Numbered from the stretch's first letter, positions 45,001 to 54,800 are shown. The stretch is DNA of 64,000 bases from Roseivirga sp. BDSF3-8 (GCF_041449215.1 NZ_JBGNFV010000001.1:2641001-2705000); one strand, 5' to 3'. Notes: generated by a model from the letters alone, not told the origin. Translations and numbers: made by a program.

Positions 45001-46923
45001 GCTGTGGCCGTGGTGAAGGGCAGTGGCGAAGATGCGATGCTGGTGGCCTATATAGCCATAGAGCCGGGGGCAGATTTGTCGGCAGACTACCGTCAGGTTG
45101 CAGCAGGCTTCCTGCCAGACTATATGGTGCCCTCCGTGGTAATGGTACTGGAAAGCTTACCGCTAACACCCAACGGGAAGATAGATAAGAAAGCCCTGCC
45201 GGATCCTGTGTTACAGGAAAGAGCGTATGTGGCCGCGGCCAGTGAAACAGAGGCTGTACTGCAGACTCTGTGGCAGGAGGTGCTTGGCCTGGAGAAAGTA
45301 AGTGTTACTGACAATTTCTTTGCCATAGGAGGAAACTCTATAAAAGCAATGAAGCTGGCGGCAAGGCTTAAAAAGTTAAATGGAAAAGAAATATCACTTT
45401 CTGAAGTATTTACATATCCGCAGATAGACTCTCTGGCAGCGCATATCGAAACCCTGCCTGTAGCAGGATCGGATGCTATTCAAACTCTCGGTAAAGCTAC
45501 GCATTATGCCCTATCTAACAATCAGAAGCGTCTCTGGATAACAGAAATGATGCAGGGTTCCGGTGCGGCATATAACATTACTCAGGGAATTATCATAGAA
45601 GGCGTTTTTAATGCAGAAATTCTAATAAAGGCGCTTCGCTATGTTACAACCAGACATGAAGTAGTAAGATCCCGCTTTGTGACTGTAGATAACGCACCTG
45701 TGGCTATAGTGGTCCCTTCCGATGATTTTTTTATTCCAGTCGGACATATCGAGGTTGGCCAGGATGAAAATAGCTATGATTCTGTAAAAAGAATAATTGA
45801 CGAGAGCCAGAATGAGCCATTTGACTTGTATGAAGGGTCGCTTTTAAGGTTAAAAATTGTAAAGATTGGCGAGTTTGAAACTGGTCTTATATATACCCTC
45901 CATCATATAGTTACTGATGGAATAAGTAATGCCATATTTGAAAAAGAACTAGTAGAGGCCTACCTGGCTTATGCAGATCAAAAAAGTCCGGGTCATACTC
46001 CGCTACCTGTCCAATACTATGACTTCGCAGCATGGCAAAATGGTAAAATGGAATTAGGAGGGCAGGAAGTACTATCCGCTTATTGGAAAAACAGGCTTAA
46101 AGGAAACCTCCCTGTACTAAACCTGCCGCTAGATACTTCCCGGCTGATTGCAGACGGTGACAATACTGGAAAACTTTTTCATGGTATTCTAGACAATGAA
46201 ATATTGGCTCGATTGAATCAGGTAGCCGCAAATGCAAGTATAAGCCTGTATGCCCTACTGCTGTCAGCCTATAATGTATTGTTGCAAAAAGCTTCCGGAC
46301 AGGATACCATACTAACTGGCATATCCGTAGCAGGAAGGGAGCAGGAAGAATTACAGCCACTGATAGGCTTTTTTGTAAACACACTACCATTTAAAGCTAC
46401 AATTCCAAAGGATATTTCATTCGGTGCTTTTGCCCAGCAAACCCAGCAAGCATTAACGCAGGATTTGAAACATCAGGCCATGCCTTTTGATCAAATTCTG
46501 AATAACCTGAATATCTCTCGTGAGCCAGGAACCTCACCAGTGTTTCAGTCCCGGTTTGTATTTAACAACTATGACACTACGGACAGGTTAGCTGTTTCTT
46601 CCCTGACTGATCTCAAAATCAGTCAGATAAATCTGTCAATGGTCCAGGCAAAATTTGACCTGAGCCTGATGCTATTCCTGGTGCCTGATGGACTGAATGT
46701 CACCTTTGAATACCGCAGCAGACTATTCCGGGAAGATACAATCTCTACTCTTTGGGCAGCCTTTAGTGAATTGCTGAAGAAGATAGCAGATAACCCCGGG
46801 CTATCTCTGAATGACCTGGACACTTATACGGATAAAAGACGCGGGGATATGGTAGCTGCGAAAGAGAAAAAAGCCTCTGCTGCACTATCTAAACTAAAAA
46901 ATCTAAAAGTAAACCTGAGGTAA
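36031..46923 (+). CDS. NRPS2: dock-C-A-T-C-A-T-C-A-T-C
   Basis: A 3630-residue synthetase, 12 bp after NRPS1. Residues 1-55 (MKASYLIRDLAGMGIKLKLE, then LTPAVVEQIKANKEAL) are a TubC-type docking domain. C1 HHIISDG 199-205, A1 near 670, T1 Ser1049; C2 HHIIADG 1232-1238, A2 near 1701, T2 Ser2078; C3 HHIISDG 2254-2260, A3 near 2724, T3 Ser3103; a terminal C4 has HHIVTDG at 3291-3297 without a following A. Codes: A1 and A3 both DLYNNALTYK (Ala-like), A2 DAWYLGNVVK (Leu-like). C4 should condense the chain with the aspartyl module of NRPS3. The second half of C1 through T1 and the same part of C3-T3 are near-identical at DNA level. Confidence 0.93.
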   Translation: MKASYLIRDLAGMGIKLKLEDGQLVLKGAKSALTPAVVEQIKANKEALIAFLRETSAGTETIPAQKPGSTYALSSAQQRLFLLHKMEESAVAYNIPSVFRVKGAVNAPFLEAAFNALIARHEILRTQFGLRNFEPYQEVASQKDVYFTLRTGSADTVDEASGIIKSVISAPFDLEKAPLLRAVLIGLKQTDFVFALDMHHIISDGWSMEVFIRELFACYSALVSGAEWSVAPLSIQYKDYAVWEQVRLSGDAYQAARDYWLEHFSGELPVLQLPTDKPRPGVQSFKGAQHSFTLHAALTEKLRSVAASQGASPFMVLLALVNNLLSRYSGQEDIIVGTPVAGRDLPQLKDQIGFYVNTLALRTEIVGEDTFSSQLEKVKSTLLGALSHSSYPFDRLVDELNIPRSTGRPPLFNVMVNYQEQSSSQLPAIAGVEISAEALPFHTSKFDLSFAFRHQGDRLDCTIEYATDLYLPSTIERMDGHLCTLAEAVLENPGLKPAEVNILQPEEREQVLHSFNQTAKAYDLDKDIITFFGNQVSLQPEAVALIDGETTYSYTQLDRLSNGLAERLTTSYGVGYGDLVGVRMDRSAALVIALLAVMKTGAAYVPVDPAYPAGRQSYIMEHARPRLLVTDAPSGAETLPVCIYHEKAFSEQAAGFATSLRAADRAYVIYTSGSTGTPKGISITHGNVSNLLQWAAETFDSSCLEGVLFSTSVCFDLSIYELFYPLSAGGTVILAKTVTDLAGLAAALKVRLVNTVPSAVKLLLEQDAIGPRVKVLNVAGEPLKDALVQRVFEKTNVEQVNNLYGPSETTTYSTHHRMERGEEVRVTIGKPLANTQVYLLDRGMNLVPPGVFAELYIGGSGVSEGYLHSEDLTAQRFLANPYGAGQLYRTGDLASWDGTGQLHYHGRIDEQVKLRGFRIELGEIEKVLMSRSEVKEAVAVVKGSGEDAMLVAYMTVEQGAEQAEDYRKVAAGFLPDYMVPSVVVVLENLPLTPNGKIDKKALPDPVLQERAYVAAASETEAVLQTLWQEVLGLEKVGVTDNFFAIGGNSIKAMKLAARIFHKTGTSVKIKDIFLFPTIRELAPALKNCSVALAPIPLTEATGEVPASLAQRRIYWAHRLQGGEAAYNIPFYLELRGSLKEEVLHDAVQYLIERHESLRTVFREEKGQLLQEVKPRLDAEDVFVYEYQVGAPLLGELAAEESKRIFDLGAGPLWKLRVVCVGANHYFFGLTFHHIIADGWSMPVFFRDLMKACMAFGRDEKPDLQPLPVQYRDYSEWQRKALLHGEFKEAAAYWGELLSGELAYTTLPYDYLPDEKESSDGDRVIHSIDTNVSDKVVRFALSLGCTPFTVLYSTLQALLSKYTSESDIVLGIPVSGRVHPYTVDQVGLYINTILLRAEVKEETSFAELCKANGEQLSLSLEHQEYPFSAILEDLQVPADKSPLFAIMVNYEDQTGETDFIKDIPFTLKQIDSQYAPSKFDISITFANTDGRLKILADYNKNLYSRGKIERLIHHFEKLVRVAVENKETSLKEHTYLSKEEAHTLRDLGRGEVLNLPYGNIISRFDLIAEKLPDHTAIVEDEVVTYSRLRENSCKLAQTMAGKYGVKAGVVVAVSMDRSAALVTTILAILRCKAIYLPIDMDDPHARKSYIISDSRPVLMVAAADTLSDCVVESYEALSAEPDVWDNLPPKQPETDLPVYRIYTSGTTGKPKGVTVSSFNLANLCEWHITHYQTSERSRATLFAGIGFDASVWEIFPYLLTGGTLYPVAANLRYDTGKLGVFMQEKGITHTYLPVVIARQLLSSEFKPDNPVHLLTGGEDPGMLCSNEKIILHNNYGPTETTVVATSYRFRDKENSYIPIGRPLPNTHIYLLDENHKLVGEGLSGSIFIGGRSVSLGYHGQDDLTEKVFVADPFNPGHQMYNSGDKGRWLPDGNLLFEGRKDEQVKLRGYRIELSGIDYQLKQIPCVSEAVTLLLTDTKDHKRLVSYVKVDGEVPEIRNLLSKALPSYMIPDLVVVVDTIPLTANGKVDRKALPSPDFGNREIIAPRNDLEMVVRDTFREVLDVEELSIYDSFFALGGQSIKLYKLASALAEKTGVHFNLSDLFVHNTIAGVAGLLEEGKEEVTIIPYADIRERYPLSSSQFRMWMLSGIDKSAQAYNIVSLHNVKGQVNFSLLEEALTLVIGRHEILRTRFVQQEEEVYQVIDKNVSGKITLIEPGDESLADLLKNVPALESGNLLSLRFLKRAEDDYLMIFSMHHIISDGWSMEVFIRELFACYSALVSGREWFVAPLSIQYKDYAVWEQARLSGDAYQAARDYWLEHFSGELPVLQLPTDKPRPGVQSFKGAQHSFTLHAALTEKLRSVAASQGASPFMVLLALVNNLLSRYSGQEDIIVGTPVAGRDLPQLKDQIGFYVNTLALRTEIVGEDTFSSQLEKVKSTLLGALSHSSYPFDRLVDELNIPRSTGRPPLFNVMVNYQEQSSSQLPAIAGVEIVAEALPFHTSKFDLSFAFRHQGDRLDCTIEYATDLYGPVTIERMGRHLVSLCEAVLENPGIKPSEVDILQAEERAQVLYGFNQTERAYDLDKDLISLFREQTVRQPEAIALIDGETSYSYGQLDRLSSGLAHRLITNYGVAHGDLVAVRMERSAALVIALIAIMKTGAAYVPVDPGYPAGRQSYILEHARPRLLVTDKPKGENALLVCSYNTEEFSEAEGLSISLQSTDRAYVIYTSGSTGNPKGISITHGNVSNLLQWATETFDSSCLEGVLFSTSVCFDLSIYELFYPLSAGGTVILAKTVTDLPHLAVAEQVRLVNTVPSAVKLLLDQGAIGPQVKVLNVAGEPLKDALVRRVFENTQVQQVNNLYGPSETTTYSTHHRMERGKEVRVTIGKPLANTQVYMMDRGMNLVPPGVFAELYIGGSGVSEGYLHSAELTAQRFLVNPYGEGHLYRTGDLASWDGEGQLHYHGRIDEQVKLRGFRIELGEIEKVLMSRSEVKEAVAVVKGSGEDAMLVAYIAIEPGADLSADYRQVAAGFLPDYMVPSVVMVLESLPLTPNGKIDKKALPDPVLQERAYVAAASETEAVLQTLWQEVLGLEKVSVTDNFFAIGGNSIKAMKLAARLKKLNGKEISLSEVFTYPQIDSLAAHIETLPVAGSDAIQTLGKATHYALSNNQKRLWITEMMQGSGAAYNITQGIIIEGVFNAEILIKALRYVTTRHEVVRSRFVTVDNAPVAIVVPSDDFFIPVGHIEVGQDENSYDSVKRIIDESQNEPFDLYEGSLLRLKIVKIGEFETGLIYTLHHIVTDGISNAIFEKELVEAYLAYADQKSPGHTPLPVQYYDFAAWQNGKMELGGQEVLSAYWKNRLKGNLPVLNLPLDTSRLIADGDNTGKLFHGILDNEILARLNQVAANASISLYALLLSAYNVLLQKASGQDTILTGISVAGREQEELQPLIGFFVNTLPFKATIPKDISFGAFAQQTQQALTQDLKHQAMPFDQILNNLNISREPGTSPVFQSRFVFNNYDTTDRLAVSSLTDLKISQINLSMVQAKFDLSLMLFLVPDGLNVTFEYRSRLFREDTISTLWAAFSELLKKIADNPGLSLNDLDTYTDKRRGDMVAAKEKKASAALSKLKNLKVNLR
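36621..45366 (+). repeat. Near-identical C-A-T segments within NRPS2
   Basis: About 36621-39204 and 42786-45366 match closely, at an offset of about 6.16 kb. Long runs, for example from CATGCACCATATCATCAGTG onward, are identical. Similarity starts abruptly at the HHxxxDG codons of C1/C3 and ends just after the T-domain serine helix; the flanks are much less alike. This is the mark of recent intragenic recombination or conversion that copied half a C domain, the Ala-type A domain and the T domain. Confidence 0.85.
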
Positions 46924-46930
46924 CAACCCT

Positions 46931-48793
46931 ATGAATACGAAGCAAACCCTTTTAAGTAGCCTGAAGAATACAAAACCGAAGGGCACTGCATTATCTGCCT
47001 CTTCTATAGATATCAGAAAGGAATTCATAGAAAATGAGCATGGTAAAATTCGCGTTTTCAGAAATACAAGGCCTGGTAACTCTCTGCAGTCATGGGTTGA
47101 TGAAAACCTGAAAGAGGTGAATGCAGCATACGGTGAGTTTAAAGCTGTATTATTTCGTGGGTTTGATGTGGGAGGGAAGTTCCACACCATTTCCAGGTCT
47201 ATGGCGGACTCTGATCTGCTGGACTATAAAGAGCCATCCACGCCCAGAACCCAGGTAGACAATAACATTTATACCTCTACGGAATATCCTGAAGATCAGC
47301 ATATTCCGCTACATAATGAGCATTCCTATACAGATAACTGGCCCCGAAAAATCTGGTTTACCTGCGAAATTCCGGCAGAGAAAGGCGGTCAGACTCCCGT
47401 ATGTGATAGCGAGGGCATGTACCAGGTTCTTCCTGCAGAAATAAGAGAAAAGTTTGAAAAACTTGGGGTAATGTATGTCCGTAACTTCGGAAAGGACATG
47501 GACCTTAAATGGGAGGAGGTTTACGGAACCTCTGACAAAAATGAGGTAGACGAATTTTGTCGCAAAAAAGGTATAAAAACTATCTGGAAAGAAGATGGTA
47601 CATTGCGTACCGAGCAAGTATGTCAGGGGGTATTGGCTCATCCTGAGTCAGGCAAAAAGCTTTGGTTTAATCAGGCACATCTGTTCCATTATACCAACCT
47701 GCCCGAGTATGTACGGAAGTTTCTCACAGATCGCTATGGCGAAAATAACCTGCCGCGTAACGCCTATTATGGTGATGGCAGTGCTATTGAGGAAGAAACG
47801 CTGCAAATAATCAGAACGGCATTTGAGCAGGTGAGGATTGTGTTTGACTGGGAAAAGGATGATGTTTTGCTTCTGGACAATATGCAATTTGCCCATGCCA
47901 GGTTCCCTTTTGAAGGACAGCGCCGTGTATTGGTGTGTATGGCAGAGCCCTTTCACCATACATTTATTCCTCAAACAGAAACCCCTAAGCCTGAAGGTCA
48001 GCAGGCTGTAAACCAGACGAGAAGACAGACAGCAGATCACTTCATTCGCAATACGAAAACGGATACAAGAGAATGGCTTAAATATAAGCTGGCTGCCGCT
48101 TATCGTATTATGGTAGCCGAAAACCTTGATGAGGGTGGTATAAGCGGGCATATTAGTCTTAAAGTACCAGGAGAGAAGGATTACTTCTGGGTGAATCCCT
48201 TTGGAAAACTGGCAGAAGAGGTAACTCCTGATAACCTTGTAATGGTGGACCGCAGCGGCAATATTGTAGAAGGTAATCCGCCCATTAATACGGCCGGCTT
48301 CTGTATTCATGCTGCTATTCACACAGCTTACCCTGATGTTCATGCTGTGGCACATACCCACTCTCCCTGGGGAACTGTGTTTGGCAGTTATGGAAAACCA
48401 CTTCTCCCGATAGACCAAAACTGCTGTATGTTTTATGAGAATCATGCAGTATATGATTCCTTTAACGGTCCTGTAAACGACAGTGAAGATGCCAGCCGCA
48501 TAGCAGAAACCATAGCCGGAAAAAGTGCCATTATCCTTAGAAACCATGGCACTATTACATGCGGAACCAATATTGAGACTGCCGTAATGTATATGGTGGC
48601 TATGGAAAGAGCATACCGTTTGAATGCCCTGGCAGCTCAGTATGGTGAGCCAAAACTAATAGACCCCAAAGTGGCCAGGGAAACAAAAATGTGGATAGCT
48701 AATCCACTTGGCTTTCGCATCGAGTTTGATGCCCTTCTGCGGAAGGCAGAGAGAATGTTTCCTGACCTAAAGGAATACAGACCTTCCAATTAA
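46931..48793 (+). CDS. SyrP/TauD-like dioxygenase fused to a class II aldolase/adducin domain
   Basis: A 620-residue two-domain protein, 7 bp after NRPS2. Residues about 1-340 are an Fe(II)/2-oxoglutarate dioxygenase of the TauD/SyrP group: iron ligands His128 and Glu130 (LHNEHSYT) and distal His322 (QFAHARFPFEGQRR), with Arg331/332 for 2-oxoglutarate. Such enzymes hydroxylate carrier-bound amino acids; SyrP hydroxylates Asp. Residues about 360-610 are a class II aldolase/adducin fold with zinc ligands His475, His477 (AHTHSPWG) and His539 (RNHGTITCG). The catalytic Glu of fuculose-type aldolases is replaced (INTAGFCIH). The next gene activates Asp, so beta-hydroxylation of carrier-bound Asp is the likely first step; what the aldolase-like half does is open. 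Confidence 0.86.
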   Translation: MNTKQTLLSSLKNTKPKGTALSASSIDIRKEFIENEHGKIRVFRNTRPGNSLQSWVDENLKEVNAAYGEFKAVLFRGFDVGGKFHTISRSMADSDLLDYKEPSTPRTQVDNNIYTSTEYPEDQHIPLHNEHSYTDNWPRKIWFTCEIPAEKGGQTPVCDSEGMYQVLPAEIREKFEKLGVMYVRNFGKDMDLKWEEVYGTSDKNEVDEFCRKKGIKTIWKEDGTLRTEQVCQGVLAHPESGKKLWFNQAHLFHYTNLPEYVRKFLTDRYGENNLPRNAYYGDGSAIEEETLQIIRTAFEQVRIVFDWEKDDVLLLDNMQFAHARFPFEGQRRVLVCMAEPFHHTFIPQTETPKPEGQQAVNQTRRQTADHFIRNTKTDTREWLKYKLAAAYRIMVAENLDEGGISGHISLKVPGEKDYFWVNPFGKLAEEVTPDNLVMVDRSGNIVEGNPPINTAGFCIHAAIHTAYPDVHAVAHTHSPWGTVFGSYGKPLLPIDQNCCMFYENHAVYDSFNGPVNDSEDASRIAETIAGKSAIILRNHGTITCGTNIETAVMYMVAMERAYRLNALAAQYGEPKLIDPKVARETKMWIANPLGFRIEFDALLRKAERMFPDLKEYRPSN

Positions 48794-48827
48794 TATAACC
48801 ACCCAATAGGAAAAACTTAAGCTAGTA

Positions 48828-51800
48828 ATGGAAGAACTAATCGGCTATTCCTTATCTCCGCAGCAGCAGATGTATGCTTCATCAGGTTTGATGGGGGATG
48901 ATACCATTATCCAGGTCCGCGTGAAGACGTTAAGACCAGTTGCCACCACCGTATTAAAAGAGAGCTTCAGGTCAGTATGTGACCAGGAAAGTACTTTTAA
49001 GGTGAAATATGTACTGGAAAGCGATAGTAATGAATATCTCCAAATTCCAATAGACGACCTTAGGGTGGAATTTGAGGAAAGAACAGAATTGCCAAAATAT
49101 CCTTTTGAGAGCCAAGGTACAAAGCCCGGTACGGAAGAAGGGCCTTTACTGGTTATTACTGTTTGTCCGTCAGAATCTCATACGGATATTAGTCTTACTA
49201 CTCTCGCGCTCTGTTGTGATGAGGAAAGCCTGCTTACTATGTGCAGGATGGCTATTGATACAGTTACAGGAAAGGCAGGTGAGTATGATATTATAAGCTA
49301 TCTGCAGTATAGTGAGTGGCAGCGTGGTTTGCTGTCTGATGATGATAGCCGGGATAGTTTGCAATGGTGGCAATCTTACACCTTCGGCCTGCCTGGTGCA
49401 CCGCAAAACAGGTTGGTTACTTCTCTGAATACAAGTGAAAAAGATTATACTGAGATTAGCCTTAGTTTAGGCTCTGAGTTACTCGAAATTGCCCGGAACC
49501 TGGCTGCTAAATCGGAAACCGGTATTGCAAGTGTTTGGACTTCGGCGCTGTATTTAGCCTTCAGTCGTTTGAATGACGGAAGGCCATTTTCTATTGCCAG
49601 CCTTGATAGCGGCAGGAGCTTTGATGAGCTGAACCATACGATTGGCCTGATGGAAAAGCCTCTGCCATTCTACATGGAGGTGAATGAAAACGACACCGTT
49701 CAGAAATTGCTGTCTACTGCTTTCACAAGGACTGAGGAGCTGGATACATATAAAGAAGTATTCCCCCTGACCGACACGCTGGCAGAGCATGCTGATTACC
49801 TGCAGTATGCCCTGAAAGTTAGCCTTCCCGGGGTAGAAAATCCTTTTACTCTTGAGCACACATCCAGGGGTGGTGGTTTCCATATTATACAGGTACATAT
49901 CCGGTATACTGAAGAAAATAGAGCAGACATAGTTTTATCTTATGACCGGAAGGTAGTGAGCGAAACTGCCGCTCAGATTATTGCCAGCTCCATTACTGGT
50001 ACACTTCAATCTCTGACTACTGTACATACCGTAGGAGAGGTGTCTTGCCTTGGGCCGGATATGGAAACTACAGTACTGAACAGTTTCTCGGGAAAGACTA
50101 ATGCCCATACAGATGTGTCCCAGACATTATTGGAAAGTTGGGATCACATTGCTGCCCAATATCCTGATAATCTGGCAATTGAAGATAAGAAGAGTGCTTT
50201 CACATATAGTGAAATAGACAGGCTGGCCAACCTTACTGCGCAAACGCTGATAAGTCAATATAATATAGGCAGGGGTGATAAGGTCATTATATTCATGCAA
50301 GGCAACTGCCATATGGTGCAGTCCATGCTGGCAGTATTAAAAGCAGGAGCTACTTATGTACCTGTAGATGCCGGAGCTCCCTATTCACATCTGAGCTTCA
50401 TTGTGAATGATGCAGCCTGCAGACTTATTCTTACCACATCAGATATAGCCTCGGATGCCATCATTCAGGCAGAAGTGTGCTATGTGGACAATATTTCTGA
50501 AGAAGAAGACCTTGAGTTTACACTTCCGGTAAGGCCTTGGGACGCCGAGGCGTATTGTATATATACCTCAGGTACAACGGGTAAGCCTAAAGGCACACGA
50601 ATCAGTGATGCTTCCCTGATGAACTATATATCATGGTTTAGGGAAGAGTTTTCCATTGGGGCAGATGACGTTACAGCGCTATTATCTTCATTTGCCTTTG
50701 ACCTTGGATATACGAGCCTGTGGGGTGGTATACTTTCCGGTAGTACGGTATACCTGGCAGATACAGAACTTATAAAAAACCCAGAAGGCCTTACATCTTT
50801 TGTGCTCGGCAAGGGCATTACTTTCCTGAAGACCACCCCGTCTCTGTTACACATTTTTCTGATGGCCGGAAACTCCAATGAACTGGGACAGTCTAAGCTG
50901 CGTCTTTGGCTTATAGGAGGAGAGGCCATTCATACAGGTGACCTTATCAGAATGAGCGACCTGGTACCTGATATTCAGTTAGTGAACCACTACGGCCCTT
51001 CAGAGACCACCATAGGTACTATATTTTATCCCATCCCTTCACAGGATTTGAGGACTTATGAAACCAGGCCGGTAATAGGACGTCCTGTGACTAATAACCA
51101 TGTATATATTTTAAATGAGACGCTTAAGCCTGTAATGCCTGGCCAGCAGGGACAGATTGCCATTTCAGGCAGGGGACTTTCAAAGGGGTATCTGAACAGG
51201 GAGGCACTTACACTTGAGAAATTTATAGATAACCCCTTTGAACAGGGGCATAAAATGTACCTGACCGGAGATTTAGGATATTTTACTGAAGAGGGCCTCA
51301 TAGGTTTTCTAGGCAGGAAAGATGACCAGGTAAAAATCAGAGGGTACAGGGTAGAGCTTGATGGTGTAAAATCACGACTGCTGGAACTGGAGGGCATTGC
51401 TGAAGCAGCAGTGGTAAGCCGCCAGTCAGGCGATTTTGGGAATGAAATCGTGGCCTACCTGGTTGGTGATCGGGCCTATGATACGCAACAGCTTCGTACT
51501 GAACTTCAGGCAAAGGTTCCGGACTATATGGTGCCTTCTCACATTGTAGGACTGGAAAGCATGCCTCTCACTGCTAATGGAAAGGTAGATAAAAAACGCC
51601 TGCCACAACCTGAAGATGTAAGCACAGGCGGGCCTGTTACTTCTGCTGAAACGTCTACGCAAGCCAGCCTTCTTGCGATCTGGAAAGAAATATTTGCCAA
51701 TGAAAATATTGGCATTAAAGATGGTTTCTTCGATCTGGGGGGGCATAGCCTGCGCGCCATTCAGATGGCTAGTCTCATTAGTGAGAAAATGGGCATTACT

Positions 51801-54800
51801 GTTGACCTGCGGGAAATATTTACATATGACAGTGTAGAAACCCTGGCTGGCCATATTGACCAAACACATGATGGCTCCGTAGGTAAAGAAACCATTATTG
51901 AGCCACTTCCGCTACAGGAATATTATGCCCTGAGCCATGCCCAAAAGAGGATATGGCTGGTGAGCCAGCAGGAGCAGGGGTCTGTGGCCTATAATGTTCC
52001 ATCTGCATTTGAGGTTAGCGGAAAAGTCACTCCTGAAAACATAAAAAATGCTTTCATAGTGCTTGTGCAAAGGTATGAGATTCTCCGTACCATATTTCTG
52101 GAAGTAAAAGGAGAGCCTGTACAGAAAGTATTGTCTGAAGCACCTGCTGAAGAAATGTGGTCTTTCGTAAACCTGGAAGATAATAGCCAGCCCGGAGAGG
52201 CCATCAAACAAAGCATACTTGCCGAGTACAGCCATCACTTTGAGATGGACGAAGTACCACCGGTAAGGCTCAGTATGTTAAAAATCAGCGAGGACAGAAA
52301 TGTTATAATACTAAATATACACCATATCCTTTCCGATGGGTGGTCCAGGGCACTGTTAAGTAAAGATTTCCTGGAAATTCTCGCAGGTATGCTCTCCGGA
52401 ACTACTTCAGTTGCCACGGGGACATCTGTTCAATTCAAAGATTATATACCTGTTCAGAATCAGGCTATAAAGGATAATGAGAGCTTTTGGAAGAAGTACC
52501 TGGCCACCTGGCCCGCTCCGCTCTCTTTCCCTATAGATCATGCCAGACCAGAGAAAATTACGTTTAAAGGTAAAGCAATACATACTACGCTTGATCGTGC
52601 AGAGTATAAGGCTATTCAGGATCTGGCTCAGAAGGAAGGCACTACCGTAAATAATATATTCCTATCGCTTTACGGGTTGCTGCTGAGAGGATACACAGGA
52701 GAGGAAAATATACCTGTTGGGGTAATAAGTTCTGGCAGGAATCACAGTCAGATATTAAATACTCCAGGGCTGTTTATAAACTACCTGCCCCTTAATATCT
52801 CTGTGCCTGGTGGTATAGCGTACAGGGATTATTTGAGCCAGTTTTCTGTGGATTTTCAGGAAGTTCTACTTCATGACAGCTACCCTTATGATCTGATGGT
52901 TGAGCAAAAAAGCGAGACACTACCGGCAAACAGAAACCCGCTTTTTGATACCATGCTCATCTTTCATAATGAGCAGGAGCTGCACGAGGATAGTATAAAT
53001 GAGCTGAAAAAGAGCCTGCCCGGCGGAATAGAGATCAACCCTGTATCCCTGGATATGAAAGAGCGGGGTACCAAACTTGATTTTAAAGTTGATATAGGTG
53101 TTGGGGATGACAGGCTGAGTATACAGCTTGAATATAATACCATGCTTCTTGAAGATGCAACGGCACAGGATATATTAAATAGGTATGTAAGCCTTATAAA
53201 TAACCTTGCTGATCAGGGGCCGGAAGCCATTACCACCAATATGCCTTCCTCTGCAACAGATAAACTTGTCTGGAAGAAAAAGGGAAGCTATCAGTTTCCC
53301 GAGGCAAAAAGTCCGCTTCGCATAACTGCTTCTTTCACCGCCGAACCTTTACAAGATGCGCTGGCAGTCCTTTTAGAAGAGTTTCAGTTGCCACTATACC
53401 CTGAGTTCGCTCCTTACCATCAGGTGATAAGAGAGCTTTCAGATCTTGCAAGCGGCCTCCATGCTCATGATGGAAAGCACGTATTACTAGTCAGACTTGA
53501 AGACTACATTCGCGAAAACGAAGATGGGGATAAAGCTAAAATTGAGATACTTCAGGGTATTAAAGATCAGCTATGTAAGCTGATATCAACTCACAGCACT
53601 GATATACTGTTGTACCTGTTCCCCGTTTCATCAGGAGCCCCCCATAGCCAGGAGGTAAGAAATACTATTGTTACACTGAATAATGCACTGGCTTCTGATT
53701 TAGCAAGCCTGCCTTATGTAAGTATAGTCCGGGCGGAAGAGATTAATACCTCAAACCCTGGATTGCTTATAGAGGATGTTAGCCAGGACAAAATAGGGCA
53801 TATACCTTTTACAGAAGAGTATTATATAGCACTTGCCGGCAATATCACAAGGCAACTTTACGGCCGCAGAACAAGCGCTATCAAGGCCATTGCCGTAGAC
53901 TGCGATAATACATTGTGGAAGGGGGTCTGCGGAGAAGACAAGCCTGAGGCAATGGTTATCACTCCTGGTCACAGGTACATGCAGCAATTCCTGCTACAAA
54001 AGAAAAAGGAAGGTTTTCTGATCCTGCTTCTCAGCAAAAACCATGAAGAGGATGTCTGGAATGTGTTCAGGCAAAATCCTGATATGGTACTTACAGAGGC
54101 AGATATTACAGATTACCGTATAAACTGGGAGAGCAAGGCCGTAAATATATCTTCACTGGCAGAAGATCTCAATATTGGAGTTGACAGTTTTGTTTTCCTG
54201 GATGATAATCCGGTGGAAGTAAAGGAAATGCTGGCTCGCAGGCAGGAAGTATTCAGCTTGCAGGTGCCTGAAGAGCGATACCTGGAAGTATTCCTTAATC
54301 GTATCTGGGGGCTGGACAAGTTTGATATTACAGAAGAGGATAGCCAGAGGAGTGAAATGTACCGTGCCGAAAAAGCACGGCGCAGTCTAAAGTCAGAGAA
54401 AGAAGAGCTTAATGAATACCTCGCAGACCTTAAGCTGGAAATCAGCTTTAACAGCGTAGGAGAGGAGCATGTATCCAGAATTAGCCAGCTTACTCAGAGA
54501 ACCAACCAGTTTAACCTGAGTACGATCCGGAGAACTGAAGAAGAAGTACGAAGCCTGATACACAAGACCGGTACAGATTGCTATAAAGTACATGTAAGAG
54601 ACCGCTTTGGTGACTATGGCATAACCGGCCTGGTAATTACTAAAATACAGGGAGAAGTTCTCTTAGTAGACACCTTCCTTCTTAGTTGCCGTGTACTGGG
54701 CAGAAATGTAGAGCAGGGAATAACCTGGCTACTGAGCAGAATATGCCATGAAAATGGGCTAAAAGAGATTAAGACTTCCTTTATTCCTACAGCTAAGAAC

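Noticed and set aside
48860-50100. A working condensation domain at the start of NRPS3
   Set aside because: HHxxxDG is replaced by CCDEES; the terminal C of NRPS2 supplies the activity.
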